A stretch of 64,000 bases of DNA from Chrysaora quinquecirrha (taxonomy: Eukaryota > Cnidaria > Scyphozoa > Semaeostomeae > Pelagiidae): the NCBI GenBank assembly GCA_014526335.1, contig JACTAT010000016.1, positions 6,974,027 to 7,038,026 on the forward strand. The letters run 5' to 3'. The notes below the pieces were generated by a model that was given only the letters and a program-made list of their open reading frames with translations, was not told the DNA's origin and searched no databases. This document shows positions 1-12,486 of this stretch, piece by piece. Both the position numbers and the translations under genes were made by a program. Each line of letters opens with the position of its first letter. Positions within the stretch are counted from its first letter, which is position 1.

Positions 1-1108
1 AAACGCGATGTTCCCATGTAGACACCGTAAGCGCAAATGTTTAAAAACGATTCAGCAATACTAATAACTTCCGATGGTTAATTGGTATTGAATTTCAAAA
101 TTTCAAATTTCAGGTGATGTTGTCGTTGCCGTGTTGAAAGCGAAAACGTTCCGAAAACGCTCCTCTAGGCGCCAACTTTTTATATCTTTTCACTGAGATC
201 AAAAAACGCAAATATTTGAAAACGATGCAGCAACACTAATAACTTTCGATGGTTAATTGGTATTGAATTTCAAAATTTCAAATTTCAGGTGATGTTGTCG
301 CTTCCGTAGAACGTTCCGAAAACGCTCCTGTAGATGCCAACTTTTTATATCTTTTCACTGACATCAAATAACGCAAATATTTGAAGACGATGCAGCAACA
401 CTAACAACTTTCGATGACTGATTGGTATTGAATTTCAAAATTTCAAATTTCAGGTGATGTTGTCGTTTCCGTGTTGAAAGCGAAAACGTTCCGAAAACGC
501 TCCTGTAGACGACAACTTTTTATATCTTTTCACGGACATCAAAAAACGCAAATATTTGAAAACGATGCAGCAATACTAATAACTTTCGATGACTGATTGG
601 TATTGAATTTCAAAATTTCAAATTTCAGGTGATGTTGTCGTTTCTGTGTTGAAAGCGAAAACGTTCCGAAAACGCTCCTGTAGACGCCAACTTTTTATAT
701 CTTTTCACGGACATCAAAAAACGCAAATATTTGAAAACGATGCAGCAATACTAATAACTTTCGATGACTGATTGGTATTGAATTTCAAAATTTCAATTTT
801 CAGGTGATGTTGTCGTTTCCGTGTTGAAAGCGAAAACGTTCCGAAAACGCTCCTGTAGATGCCAACTTTTTATATCTTTTCACGGACATCAAAAAACGCA
901 AATATTTGAAAACGATGCAGCAATACTAATAACTTTCGATGACTGATTGGTATTGAATTTCAAAATTTCAAATTTCAGGTGATGTTGTCGTTTCCGTGTT
1001 GAAAGCGAAAACGTTCCAAGAACGCTCCTGTAGATGCCAACTTTTTATATCTTTTCACTGACATCAAAGAACGCAATTTTTTGAAAACATCTCTGTGTAG
1101 ACGTGGCC
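1..1108. mobile_element. PIF/Harbinger-like MITE with internal 176-bp tandem repeats (left end outside window)
   Basis: About six head-to-tail units of roughly 176 bp, each containing CGCAAATATTTGAAAACG and TCAAATTTCAGGTGATG. One unit (about 207-371) has lost 12-15 bp. The right terminus is GTGTAGACGTGGCC, ending at 1108 and followed by TTA. The complete relative at 38274-38993 has the inverse terminus GGCCACGTCTACAC and a TTA duplication on both sides, which fits the 3-bp TWA target sites known for PIF/Harbinger. No transposase is present. The window starts inside the element, so its left end cannot be seen. Confidence 0.7.
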
Positions 1109-1662
1109 TTAGTATGAAAAGTAAAGCAATTACCTAATAATGGCTATGTAACGATGGCTAAATTGTTGTCCAACCAACATTGATGATAAATTCAAGTTTA
1201 AGGATTTGGAAGACTGTACAGGCATGATTTCATCTCATCTTGCCTTGCAGTTGAAATATTTTTAAAGAAGAGTGCTAAGCAAATTTGAGCATCAAAATTA
1301 GTGTCGTGAATTACCCCCTTGCTGAATTAACGTTTGACTTGATGACGTAGTTAACCATTGTTTTTTGAGAAAAGGACTCCATTAAATTGAATTTGTTGAT
1401 AACTTAATGCTTCATGTAAACAGCTTTTTTAGTAGGTACGTTTTAGATTTATTTGAGCAGTGTTGTTTCATGAGTCATCCATCGATATCTTCAGACATAT
1501 ATTCTCTTTAAGAGCTGCCCTAACATTTGAATCACTACAATTAGAAACCCCAGGCAACTCAGATCTTTCTCTTTTCAATGAAAAAAATGCATCTAACTAA
1601 TCATACCTTTTTTCAAAACCTCGACTGCAATGGGTGATCCATCGGTGTTCATCGGTTTTATA

Positions 1663-2450
1663 TGTGGCAGTTTTAAGGTCCCAATTCCATTTGGCAGTTC
1701 TAAGGTACAACTGAGTTTCAACGTGTAGCCATCTGGCAATTTTTAAGGTTCAAATTGCATGTTGCAGTTTTTTGGTACAACTGTGTCAACTAGGTTCAAA
1801 CTGTAGACATGTGGCAGTTTTAAGGTCCCAATTCCATTTGGCAGTTCTAAGGTACAACTGAGGTTCAACGTGTAGCCATCTGGCAGTTTTTAAGGTTCAA
1901 ATTGCATGTGGCAGTTTTTTGGTACAACTGTGTCAACTAGGTTCAAACTGTAGACATGTGGCAGTTTTAAGGTCCCAATTCCATTTGGCAGTTCTAAGGT
2001 ACAACTGAGGTTCAACGTGTAGCTATCTGGCAGTTTTTAAGGTTCAAATTGAATGTGGCAGTTTTATGGTACAACTGTGTCAACTAGGTTCAAACTCATA
2101 GACATGTGGCAGTTTTTAAGGTTTCAATTGCATGTTGCAGCTTTTAAGGTTCAAACGGCATGTGGCAGTTTTTTAAAAGTCCAATTGCATGTGGCAGTTT
2201 GACGGTACAACTGCGTCAACTAGGTTCAAACTGTAGATATGTGCCATTGTTAAGGTTCAAACTGCATGTGGCAGCTTTACGCTACAACAAGGTCGACTAG
2301 ATTCGGACTTTTGCTATGTAGCAGTTTTAAGGTTCAAATTGCATGGGGCAGTATTAAGTTACAACTGAATGTCAGTCTGTAGCTATGTGCCAGTTTTAAG
2401 CTTCAACCTGCATGTGGTAGTTTTTTTCAGTCACAAATAAGGTTCTAACT
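1663..2450. repeat. Decayed tandem repeat of GGCAGTTTTAAGGT motifs
   Basis: The motif TGTGGCAGTTTTAAGGT(T/C)C recurs many times. From 1663 to about 2100 it forms a higher-order unit of about 147 bp repeated three times (starts near 1663, 1810 and 1957). After that it degenerates into variants. Copy B (39543-40030) has only one of the 147-bp units, so the array has changed size since the block was duplicated. Confidence 0.75.
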
Positions 2451-4199
2451 GTATGTGTATTGTATGAGTGTATGTGTCAGGTCAAGCAACATGTTGCGGT
2501 TGGTCGAATCTTGAACGAGATAGTCCCTAGATGATTTATTGGCGTATTGGCGTTGGCGTATCAGTGGCAGTGTCTCGGCCCTTGGACCAAAAATCCATGG
2601 ATCAATTTTCAGCGCGGCTAGGCTGAACCAGTACACCAAAGTCCTCATGGGTATCAGCCCTTTTAAATTTTGGTTTCCTTAGGAGTTGACGCTCAAAACC
2701 TGAGTTTGTTTTTGATTGCTTTTATGATGTTTGACTTCATTTGATTTTATTTCGCTTTTATGAGTTTTGACGCGCTATAGGTAAGTGACGGGGGGGGGGG
2801 GATGGATCAGCCACTTTTTGGGTATTGATAAATGGAATTTAGTAAAATTTTGGGTCTGCTTTTTTAGCAAAATTGGTGTAATTTTGGCTTGATTCACAAA
2901 AAATCCAGAAAACTCATGACAAAGTACAGATTATAAACAAGAGAGTGTTTTGTTGGTTTTCATAAATTGTCAGTTGAGCCTTATTAAGGGAGGAAATACT
3001 GAAACAGAGAGACATACGGAGATTGTTACCTTTGGATGTGGCACGCTAGAGGGTACACTTTTTCTGACTTGTACAGTCTAGCCAAGGATATACATTTTTG
3101 CAACTTTGGTCTAGCCAGGGGTATCATGCAGTATTTAACCCCAGGGGGTACTTCATTGTTCAAAGGACTAGACGTGTGCCCGGTTTTTCCTAACCCACCC
3201 ATGTCTACCGATAAATTCTGTTTCTCGTGGTACCCACGAATAGAAAAAACAACGAAATTTGTTACCCATTTGTACCAATATCTCAAATGTTTGAACCCAA
3301 TTTAACGCCTGAGGCATCTCTAAATGCGTCGAAAAGTCATTTGCGCTGAATAATAAAACGCACTTTTTATCAGGCTTTTCAAAGCAATGCATGTCTAAAA
3401 TGTTATATATGTTTTACTACCCATGTGTAGAGATTCTTTGCGAAAAATCAACCCATATAGGGAAATTGGCTCTGAAAAAGTTACCCATTTGGGCGGCACG
3501 TCTAGTATAACGAACAATGGAAGTACCCCCTCCCCTGGGTATTTAACCATCTTGCGGTCACGTTTAAAATTTTATTAGCCTTGAAAAGTAAGCATTTCCA
3601 AGATAATAAAAGAGCTATTAAACTGGTAAATGAAATGAAACAATGAAACTGGTAAAAGAAATAAGTCTACCTTTTAAATTTCCCACTTAAGACCAACAAT
3701 TGCAATCGTAGCCTAGGGTACCATTATCTCTTGAAAGTTAGTCTCGCCTACGGTACCATTTGGAATATGCTGGCGGCAGATCCCTACTCAAAATTTGAAT
3801 ACCCCCCGTGATTCAGTACTGGCCCAGATGATTACTTTCCTGGGGTTTTAGTTGCGCTTTCTTGGGTTGTTTAATTAATCGAGGACGAGGTCTAAATCCC
3901 TCGACGATGACACACCCTTCATGATTCCAGTCTTCATGGCCACGTGACTTTTGTCTCCCACTGTCTGTAATGTGCTTCCCCTTTTTGCTCATTTCGTTTC
4001 GCTTTCGTTTTCAAGATGAAGATCCTGTCTGATGTTTTAAGGTTTGTGTTTTGAGTTTTCCAATTTTATTTTATAAATAATCATAATTCCTGATGATACT
4101 GGGCTTGGTTTAGATCTTGAATATTTTCATGCATGTTTAGCAGCACCAGAATAGCAAAGATCGGAAGTCACAAGTTGTTTGATTGAACTTGTCTAGGCC

Positions 4200-4382
4200 C
4201 ATTGAAGGTGAAGGTGAAATAGTGTTGTAGCGCCAGTCGCTAGGATCCCAGTACTAGCTTAACTAATCGATACCTCTACCCTGGCTGTGATGCTACCGTA
4301 GGCTCGAACCCTGACCATACTGAGCACCTGACCTGACACCAAAGTCAAGTCAGCTAAATTACACGACGAGCCACAGCCTAAC
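4200..4382 (-). repeat. Possible tRNA-derived SINE fragment
   Basis: Read on the minus strand, the segment contains GGTTCGAGCC, an exact match to the RNA polymerase III B-box consensus. About 60 nt upstream is TGGCTCGTCG, which loosely resembles an A box. The spacing is longer than in a real tRNA gene and no cloverleaf is evident. The same sequence is in copy B (about 41995-42130). A chance B-box match is possible. Confidence 0.3.
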
Positions 4383-4800
4383 ATGAAAATGACGTCATTT
4401 TTATAAAATCGCAATTTTTGGAAAATCTACATGAGGAACCCCAACGTTTTTTTCACATTCCACCTCACCTTTCTTGGGGTGTAGATTTCGAAAATTGCAT
4501 CCAAAATATCCCCCCGAATACGTAAATAGACATTACTGGCGTTTTCATCTTGATCAGGAGTAAAATTTACAGAAGCATTTTTCTGTTTCCATCCCGATTG
4601 GGCTTCTGTCATCCCAATAGATTCATACATTTTATTGATTAACATCCTGAATTCCGAAGTAATTTATTGACCAGCTTGCTATGTTACGTGAACATCTAAT
4701 ACATGAATATAATCATGGAAAGCAAAGCAAGTGTGTTTACAACTTTAACCTGCGATTCCTACCCTGGACTGAGACCCCAAGCACAAATTGTGCTGTACTA

Positions 4801-6410
4801 ATTACATGACGACTGAATTGACCAAGCAATCATTCAATAAAGGCTTTGTTATACTGTATGGTCTTAAAAACAATAGTGAATATTTTTGAACTTTACTGGA
4901 GAATGTTTACTCAAGAAACATCATTTTTCAGTATTTCATTTCCCATCTCAATCTCTCTCGCTTCATCAATAAGAAATTACATGGCTATATCACATGGTTA
5001 TATCAATGCCGGTCAATACGTCTTGTACGGACCGGTGAACAACCAATCAGATTGCACCATTGCCGGTCTGAAAAGATGTATTTGCAAACACCATATAATA
5101 ACCCCTAAAACTGCCAAATTTTAGCCTCCTAGAGGATAAGATAGGAAATTCAATATTTTGACATGTGGACCTTAGAATCGTTTCATTTTGGGCAGGGGGG
5201 TTCTTCCATAATAAAGGTACCTGGGGATGTACCATGCTGGAGGGTATTCTTTTTTGGACTTCTATAGTCTAGCCAAGGGTATGCTTTCAAATTTTGAAAA
5301 AATTCAAAAAAGAAAGGCTTTAGTGCACTCTGGTGCCTAAACTTTTATAACTGTTGAATTTTGCAGCATGAAATTGATTTCAATGAAACCTTTCAAATCT
5401 TTTAACTGCTTCTTTGTTTACAAGTAATTATTATCTGTTTCTTTGTGTCAGGAACATTTCATGGAAAGCAAATGAAAAAATAATATCACTGAGAATTCAA
5501 TCAAAGACACATAACTTCTATATGGCTTTTTAGTCTCTAGGTGAGTTTGTTAATTATGATATTAATGATTTGCTATTAACATTTTTGTTGCTTACTGGTA
5601 TTGATCAGTACATAACTTGAGTCTTCAAGAGACCAAGACAATTTTTTTCAAATATATATATCATATCAATGATTAATTACAAAAATTGCAAAAACAATTT
5701 TAAATGACAACAAAGTTAATGCAAAATGCAAATTTGAAAGATTTTACAAGGAATGATTTACAAGATACATATCATAACACAAAATGGCATCAACAATACA
5801 ATTACAAACATGATAAGACAATTCAAACAACTATTTGTAGGACTGTACATATAGGTTATTTAACCTATATAGACATATAGGTTATTCATATTACGATTTA
5901 ACCAAGGGGAACGTGTGTCTTGACTTTGATATTTTGATTGGGCATAAAATTTGAGAAGACATTAGAAAAGTTTCTGTGAAAGGCTATGTTGCTCATTACG
6001 GGACAGGTTAGAGAGCCTAGTGAACCTCCCAGGGAAATTTTAGGATGCTTTGCTTATAGCAGTAGCATTCGCCTTATCAAAATCCCAAATTTTCCTGTTA
6101 AAAGGTGGGTACGGGTGGACGTCTGATATTAATTGTGCCACTAATTATGCTGTGATGACAAAGCAGATCAGTTGAAGGATGGACCTCTTTTTGTGCAAAC
6201 AAGTTCAGCTGGTCAGTGAATATAAGTTCTATGCACAACTTGCGGTTTCCATTGAAGTGAGCTGGCTCTCAAATTAGTTGATTCAGGTCAAGGCTTAACT
6301 AAGAGGCTCTGAAAGCATAGTCAACTGCATCAATTGATTTCATTTGAGCAACTGTGCTTCCAAAAATTATCCAAACAAGCCTAACATTTCTTTTTTGCTT
6401 ACTTATTTAG
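4801..6410. other. Intergenic / 5' region of the NLR gene, no gene seen
   Basis: No convincing coding sequence. Positions 5160-5290 are a diverged copy of the dispersed repeat that also lies at 3030-3150 and 40745-40870 (shared string CCATAATAAAGGTACCT). Around 5845-5890 the string ATAGGTTATTTAACCTATAT is nearly self-complementary. The stretch ends with a candidate splice acceptor (TTATTTAG) at 6403-6410, so a 5' untranslated exon of the NLR gene may lie somewhere upstream. Confidence 0.5.
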
Positions 6411-7052
6411 GGATGGAGAAGTTGGTCTAAACCAATGAAGAGGAAAACTTTGTTAAAATTTCAAAGATCATATTAGATGTGTTGCCAAAGAAATTAAGGC
6501 AATATTTTAAAGACAAATGGGATGCAACACATCATAACAATAAATGGGATGATACATCCAAGAGCAGTCAGTTCCTTGTGAGTCTTATTCCATCAAGCGT
6601 GAAAAAAAATCCACATAATAAGAGACATGTGGACTATCTTAAAACCAATGGAGACACAAGTGATTGGGATCCGACACTGCTGTTCTTTGTTCTGCTATAT
6701 TCAGGTTTACGGCTAATTACGCCTTGTCGTAATAAGGCCCAGAGAAACATTCCTTTATTTGACAGCGAAGTCATAGACATACTGAGGGAGATTCGAAATG
6801 GCTGCTTTGCTCATCTTAAAGATATGTCACTTCCATCAGTCGAGTTTCAGACGGTTGTTGGGGACCTGAATACTGTGTGTACATTGTTTGGACCCGTCTG
6901 CAAACGCGAAGTAGATGAAATTGTTCAAGCGAAAGTTCATACACAATTAAGTGAGCAACTGGTGAAGCAGCTAGAAACTGAAGAACAAAGAAATAAAGAA
7001 TTTAATAAATGGCTTCAAGAAAGAATTGAAGCTATAGAGAATGAGTTGATAG
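6411..7052 (+). CDS. HEPN (DZIP3-like) domain exon of the NLR gene
   Basis: The exon follows the acceptor TTATTTAG and ends in frame at TTGATAG before the donor GTATGT (phase 1). A possible start ATG at 6413 is in the right frame (M-E-K-L-V) but meets TAA at 6428-6430. After the stop the frame is open: T-N-E-E-E-N-F-V-K-I-S, then a helical domain. It contains W-D-P-T-L-L-F-F-V-L-L and, near 6795-6815, R-N-G-C-F-A-H, which is the R-x(4-6)-H motif of HEPN domains. HEPN domains are all-helical and often RNA-binding or ribonucleolytic. The C-terminal third is charged and coiled-coil-like (EQLVKQLETEEQRNKEFNKW). Family assignment is by recognition of the motif and overall layout only. Confidence 0.65.
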
Positions 7053-7696
7053 GTATGTACAAGTTCCACTTGTGTTTTCTGCTGGAAGGCTTCAATGTCC
7101 TTCTTAATTTACCAGCCAATACTCTTAGGTAATGTTCTGTTTGATATTTTCAAGGATTCACAAGAAACGTATTTACTTAAGCATTACATTACACACTCCT
7201 CTTCCAAAAGTATCCGGACGAGTGAACAAAATGGCCACCTACGGAGGTCAAGGGGCCAATTTTATGACGATGTACAGAACCCAACGACCTTCTTGTAAAT
7301 GAAATTGGGCATGAAAATAATCGCCATTTCACGGAGTAACTAAATAAGCCCGGCTAACCGAGAATATTTTCAGCTAACAGACAGACAAATGAGATCTCGG
7401 CATGCCGAGACTATTTTTCCCTAAATAACGCAATCTGAAATTATGCTCTGCATGATGGGACTAAATGGTCTACAGTGTGCATGCGAGGATCTTGCCATAT
7501 TCACGCTGTCGAAAAAAAATGGCGGGAGATGCTCGTTTTTCCGGATCCTCATGAGAAGCGACAGTGTCGTTTGTTTCTTCAACTAGAACTACGTGAAACA
7601 ATTTGGAATTTTCGCGCCAAAATAAGCCCGCTAAGGTTGCTGGAAATATTTTCCGACGGCCGGGACTATTTTTTTCATTTCGTTATATTTTGTTAG
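7053..7696 (+). other. NLR intron 1, no gene seen
   Basis: Non-coding. GC-richer patches with AAGCCCG motifs at about 7347 and 7622 share AAGCCCG and AATATTTTC strings and may be remnants of one small repeat, but I could not define ends. Confidence 0.4.
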
Positions 7697-7780
7697 AAAC
7701 GAAAGAAAAATTTGAAGATTTCACAACAAGTGTAGAAGCTATTGAAGAAAGACAGAAAAAGGCAGATGAAAATATTCATG
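7697..7780 (+). CDS. Coiled-coil exon 1 of NLR gene (84 bp)
   Basis: Acceptor TTTTGTTAG and donor GTGCGT bound an 84-bp, phase 1-1 exon. It encodes 28 residues: E-T-K-E-K-F-E-D-F, then TSVEAIEERQKKADENI. Twenty-eight residues equals four heptads, and the sequence is strongly charged with regularly placed hydrophobics, as in a coiled coil. It is the founder or a sister of five similar exons downstream. Because the exon is phase-symmetric it can be gained or skipped without breaking the frame. Confidence 0.6.
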
Positions 7781-8208
7781 GTGCGTCTGTTAATATGGAA
7801 TCAAGGATCTTGTTGTGTTGGAAAAATACGTTGTTGTGTTGTTACATCTGTGGCATATTAGGGGCACAGCTTTTTTGTATGAGATTAGAATTGGAGACTT
7901 CGATATAGGATTCAGAAGTATTTTTGCTTGAGTTTAATGGATCTATGAATAATGGAATTGTATGAATCTAAATAGTAAACATATATCGTTGGCAATCTTT
8001 TCTGCGTGTAACTTGGGTTGCCGCACCATTACATTGGATATCATAACAATTCCAATGTTTGTAAAAAAGTTTTTGTTACTCACTTATTCAAGGAAGATGT
8101 GATAATTCTGCTTCTTAATGCGAAGTTGTTATTATCACCGTTTAGAGGCTTTTAAAATTTACAGAACTTTTTATGATTTAAAACCCAAAAATATGATTTA
8201 AATATTAG

Positions 8209-8292
8209 ATACAAGAGGAAAGTTTGAAGATTTGACAACAAGTGTTGAAGTTATTGAAGAAAGACAGAAAAAGGCAGATTTAATATTTTATG
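8209..8292 (+). pseudogene. Coiled-coil exon 2, donor lost
   Basis: The acceptor AATATTAG is intact and the reading D-T-R-G-K-F-E-D-L-T-T-S-V-E-V-I-E-E-R-Q-K-K-A-D matches exons 1 and 3. At the expected 3' end the sequence is TTTTATGGAAAAC, with GG-AA where the other copies have a GT donor. The exon therefore looks like a decayed duplicate that cannot be spliced at the usual position. Confidence 0.55.
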
Positions 8293-8471
8293 GAAAACTT
8301 CAAGAAAGTGAAAGTCCCTTTTTTGTCTTTTTGATTGAAAGTTTTAGTTTATTTTCTTTTTTGCTTGAACTTCAACTGTCTCCAGCTAATGGAAAGTCTG
8401 TCACTCAAACTCTTTAAATTTTTATGTATAACCTATTTTATTTTCTTTTTCATTTCGTTATGTTTTATTAG

Positions 8472-8555
8472 AAGCGAAAGAAAAATTTGGAGATTTGACA
8501 ACAACTGTAGAAATTATCGAAGAAAGACAGAAAAAGGCTGATGAAACTGTTCTCG
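8472..8555 (+). CDS. Coiled-coil exon 3 of NLR gene (84 bp)
   Basis: Acceptor TTTTATTAG and donor GTAAGT bound an 84-bp phase 1-1 exon. The reading is E-A-K-E-K-F-G-D-L-T-T-T-V-E-I-I-E-E-R-Q and onward. The intron sequence after the donor (TCTGTTAATATGGAATCAAG) is the same as after exon 1, so the duplicated unit included flanking intron. Confidence 0.6.
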
Positions 8556-9692
8556 GTAAGTCTGTTAATATGGAATCAAGTAACTCTCTGTTTGTGAAAA
8601 ATTTATGTTACTCATTCATTCAGGGACGCTGTGATAATTTTGCTTCTTAATGTGATAATTTTGCTTCTTCTAGTGAAGCCGAGTCACGGCAATATTTGTC
8701 ATTAGAATCTAATTGACTACCAGAAAAACTAATGCGAGCCAGGAAAAGCCTTTCCTATCTAGCCTGGGAAGCTTAATAACGCCAAAACAATTTACAACAT
8801 TAATCATAAAAAATAAAAGCTTATAGATATGGTATAGAGTAAATAACAAAGACATGTTTCAAATACTAACTAGGTAGCTCGCAGGAAGCCTATTCTAAAA
8901 TGCAGGGAACTCATTTCTGCTGTCAGCATGAGCAAAATTGATATTTTTCGAGAGAGCACAAGGAAACTCAGGAGAGAAAATTGCCACACGGACCTGATCA
9001 ATAAATAAGAAAAGACAATGAGAGAAAGTTTTTAGGCCCACTGTCAGACCAACAGTTTTGTTCTCGCTGAGTTGCCAGCTCTGAGTGTCTGAGAAGTATC
9101 ACAATTCAAAGCCTGTGCCTCATTCTACATACATGGTAGGTTTTTTTTGAAAAAAAGGAACCATTTATCATCACAAAAGTGAAGTAAACTTTCAGCCATT
9201 TTCGACAGTTTTCCTTTCTCCACATGCGTAGCGCTTTCGAACGGTCCACTTCAAAAGAAGCCGACTCTTCCAACAATAGCCTTCCGACGGTGAGCTGTCG
9301 AGCTTTTCGAATTTTATAATTAGTTTAAATTATTTTAAATAAGTATTTTTCTCCTTAAAAACTTTGTTTTCTTCTGTTTAGTACAGTATTATACCCTTTA
9401 ACAGTCACGATGAAAAACCGCCCACCTAAATTTTTTGAGGGGAGCGATTACCGTCCACCTACTAAAATCTTCCTGGCGAGGCCTGTGATTTTGGCAAATG
9501 GGCAATCAAAGCTGCTGGTTTTCATACTACGACTTTCAAGAGTATATAATTTACCATTTTGGAGTAAACGAAGGGGCCAAGAGGCCCCCCCCGAATACTA
9601 ATCTCTTTCTCTCTGGACACTGTACTGAATAGGATTAAACTCAATATGCATAACCTCTTCAAAGTGTTCTTCATTTGTTTTTGTTTTATCAG
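8556..9692 (+). other. NLR intron between coiled-coil exons 3 and 4
   Basis: Non-coding. The first 100 bp repeat sequence found after exon 1 (TGATAATT, TTGCTTCTTAATG). Nothing else is recognised. A short open frame at 9410-9601 has no family resemblance and a low-complexity end. Confidence 0.4.
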
Positions 9693-10345
9693 AAACGAGA
9701 GAACAATTCGAAGATTTCAGAGCAACTGTAGTAGGCCTTGATGAAAGACAGAAAAAGACTGACGAAAATGTCCAGCGTAAGTATTATAAGATGAAATTCA
9801 AATTGAAAACAATGTTAATGTCATTATTTATTTGGATGGCAATTGATCAAATACGTAACAGTTGTTTGTTACAAGGTTTCTTATGTGTATTCTCTGCTGA
9901 GCCCTGGATGCTGAGGCACTGAAAAAAAAGGAAATCTTTCTTTATGGCTTGTTTCTTAACATTTATTATCTTGAATGCTAACCAAAGTCCTTTCTTCAAG
10001 GCCGATTAAAATATCTTGCTAGGAGCAAATGCAAGTACTTTGACTGGCACAGTGTTGTTGATCATCAAAAAAGTCAATTTTATATGAAGAGGATAGCGTG
10101 TTGGGTCTATATGAAGTTGTTTGACGCTGAAAGTGATCTACCTTTGAGGTCTACTCATTTAGCCTTGAAATCCTGTTAAAGATATGTAGCTAGCATGTTG
10201 TCCGGGCAACTGTTATGAACAATGACGCTGCAAAATAATCAATCAACACCCTAGTTAACCACATAGCAATGAATGTCATTTGAACTGTCTAGAGAATATC
10301 AAACGCGGATGAATTTTCTTTGAAAGGTCTTGCGTGACCATAAGT
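9690..10345 (+). repeat. Duplicated exon-plus-intron unit, copy 1 (pairs with 14914-15556)
   Basis: Starting at the acceptor of exon 4, this unit aligns with 14914-15556 with only scattered substitutions and small indels. Shared strings include ACGTAACAGTTGTTTGTTAC and GCACAGTGTTGTTGATCATC. It ends near TTTTCTTTGAAAG(G/A)TCTTGCG. It is evidence for recent tandem duplication of a coiled-coil exon together with about 0.57 kb of intron. Confidence 0.85.
9693..9776 (+). CDS. Coiled-coil exon 4 of NLR gene (84 bp)
   Basis: Acceptor TTTTATCAG and donor GTAAGT bound an 84-bp phase 1-1 exon: E-T-R-E-Q-F-E-D-F-R-A-T-V-V-G-L-D-E-R-Q-K-K-T-D. It is the closest relative of exon 5. The 0.6 kb of intron that follows is nearly identical to the intron after exon 5, which shows recent duplication of the exon with its flank. 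Confidence 0.6.
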
Positions 10346-10609
10346 ATTCTTCTAAAGCAGCGGAGCTCAAAAGCAGATATACGCTTTTCTAGTGCTTTGC
10401 TGTGGGTCCAAAGTTCAGGATAGGTAGTAATTTATTTATTTATTTATTTAGGAATACTAAATTTCATGGATATAACGGTAACCAATGACTCCAACATCGA
10501 TTTCGTCATTGGGGCTGAGCCCCCTGTTCTAAAAATAGATCATAGGGGCATTTTTCAGCTTGGGTCTGTTTCGCATCGTTTTCTACGACTCAAACTGCAT
10601 ATTTTGTTA

Positions 10610-10677
10610 GCCTGCGCCCAGACTCAAACTGATCAAATCAGTAGAGTCTGCGCAACTACGTCCAAAAGCTTGTTCTG
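10610..10677. repeat. Inverted repeat, left arm (pairs with 13333-13400)
   Basis: About 68 bp starting AGCCTGCGCCCAGACTC are exactly complementary to 13333-13400. The arm contains its own imperfect palindrome (10619-10650, CAGACTC...GAGTCTG). The two arms could be terminal repeats of a 2.8-kb element, or two inserts of one MITE in opposite orientation. No target duplication is visible next to either arm. Confidence 0.7.
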
Positions 10678-10892
10678 CTGACTCAGCAATCTCGTTTTCA
10701 TTTTAAACCGCGCGCGTTGCTCCGATGGAAGTCCATGCGGCGAACGCTCCGCTCAGCCTGTTCATTTCCTTGTGGCGTGGCTTAGATTTACTTTGAAGCT
10801 TGGTGTCCTGCTAGATACTTGTGAAAAATAATACAGTAAGTCATGTAGTGCGTTATTTGTTTCACTGAGTTCACAAAAAAACAGTCTTGGGA

Positions 10893-11088
10893 CTTTAATT
10901 TAGTGGATGGAAAGGGCGACTTCGATGTCAGGAAAGCTTTACAGCGCCTGAACTTCCTTGTCGAAATACGGCCTACTACCGACGAGAAGTCCTACGTTTG
11001 GTGGTTTCCTCATATAAATTTTTCTGATTCTGAAAGAGTGCCTATACAAGGAATGCCAGCAGCTTTGTCAATTGAAAGAAAAGCCTGA
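10893..11088 (+). CDS. Unidentified terminal-exon-like ORF
   Basis: After the acceptor-like TTTAATTTAG an open frame runs to TGA at 11086-11088: V-D-G-K-G-D-F-D-V-R-K-A-L-Q-R-L, then Y-V-W-W-F-P-H-I-N. Codon choice looks more protein-like than the surroundings. I do not recognise it. It lies inside the inverted repeat pair 10610/13400, so it could be cargo of an element. A spurious ORF is equally possible. Confidence 0.25.
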
Positions 11089-12486
11089 CAAAAAAGTTTT
11101 TAATTACTTATCAACATTTCTTGTTCATAATGAGTTGACCCATTGAAAAACTAAACAGAATTTGATAAGTTTAAAAGTACAAATAACTTTTTATAGAAAC
11201 AGGGTGAAATTAAATTAAAGAATTGTTGTCTCATGGCCCAGTATCTACCTTTGCCAATTTTGAAATGCAAAGTATGGAAATTGCAAAAAGTACTATGCAA
11301 GTTGCTGTTAAAATTATGCTTGGGGCTTTCAAAGCTTGATTTATGTCCATTTGTTTATATCAACTAGCATGTACTATCATGTTATGCAATTTCCATGTTT
11401 TGTTTGATACTTACGTAAGCAGTACAAAACTAGCCTGGATGTGATCTAGATTTACTAAGGTCACAGCTCGGTTTTTGTTTGCTAACAGTTACAGATGTTC
11501 TTGGTCTAAAAGAAACAACGGTCCAAACCAAGACCTAGGCTACTTTTTATAATGAACAAGGCTATAGGTATAAAATTTTCTGAAATTAAATGTTAAAAGC
11601 CTGGTAATGTACTTACATAATTAAGATTTCTTTTAAAATAATGTAAACTGTTAGTTAATTTAAGTAGATATATTAAGTAGATTATCCTTAGATATATTCT
11701 AAGTGCTCTTGTCAGTATATATGCAATGCATTCTAGAGGTAGGTACCTAGAGAGTTTATTTACAGTACTTTAAAAATATCATTATTGTTGTAACTAGTTT
11801 CAGCTTGTAACAATTGTGTAATATTTAAAATTGCAAATGCTAGTTAAGGTGTCTGAGTCATGTCACCTTACCAACACTTCTAGTGTAAAATATATCAACA
11901 TCTTGGTGAGGGTTGTGAGAAAAATAATCCCGTCCATTATACAATTTAGTGGGCTCATCTGAAAGTTTTGGATATATGCAACTGAGTTGGTTGGCAAGCT
12001 GGCTTGATACACTCACTGCTTTTAAACAAGAATTAATGTATCCGAGTAAGGTAAGAAAATGGAGGCATGTGTGAGAAATCCTGTCTTGAGGCAGTCAAGT
12101 CTGCATCTGTTTGGTTCTGTAGGTGGTGGGGATGAAATTCTCAGGGGCTATAATTATGAACTATTGTACACTATTCGAAACCCCATGTACTGCTGCCTTC
12201 ATATTCTTACCTTAAAGTTCTTGAAATATTTCAAATAGATCCTAAAATACATTTTGAAGGATTTGAAATGGTTTAAAATTACATGCTGGTAAACATACAT
12301 AGTTCCGATGAAAAGCTGACCCCAGTAAGAAAGTTTCTGACAAGTCAATCCAGAATCAAATATTCATATTTGAAGCGTGTCTGTCTGCTAAATGCCATTA
12401 AGCCAACAGTTCACTTAGCTGCCCATCTTTAAAGCTCCAGTTGTGTAGCTTTGTGTTAACAAATAAAGATTGCTCGTTTGCTTTCT

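Larger units (their letters stand above)
1112..4800. repeat. Segmental duplication, copy A
   Basis: Positions 1109-4360 align nearly collinearly with 38994-42136, and 4500-4790 align with 54349-54607. Part of the block (about 2200-2990) occurs a third time at 57297-57826. Copy A has three 147-bp units at 1663-2100 where copy B has one. It lacks about 150 bp present in B near 40615-40765. A short ORF on minus at 2445-2648 is shared with copy B (40026-40238) but matches no family I recognise. I treat the block as non-coding repetitive DNA. Confidence 0.75.

Noticed and set aside
2445..2648. ORF conserved between duplicated blocks (also 40026-40238)
   Set aside because: Conservation is explained by recent duplication of the whole block; copy C breaks the frame and no family is recognised.
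4427..4645. Minus-strand ORF of 72 codons
   Set aside because: The homologous segment at 54349-54520 does not keep the frame through its whole length, and no motif is seen.
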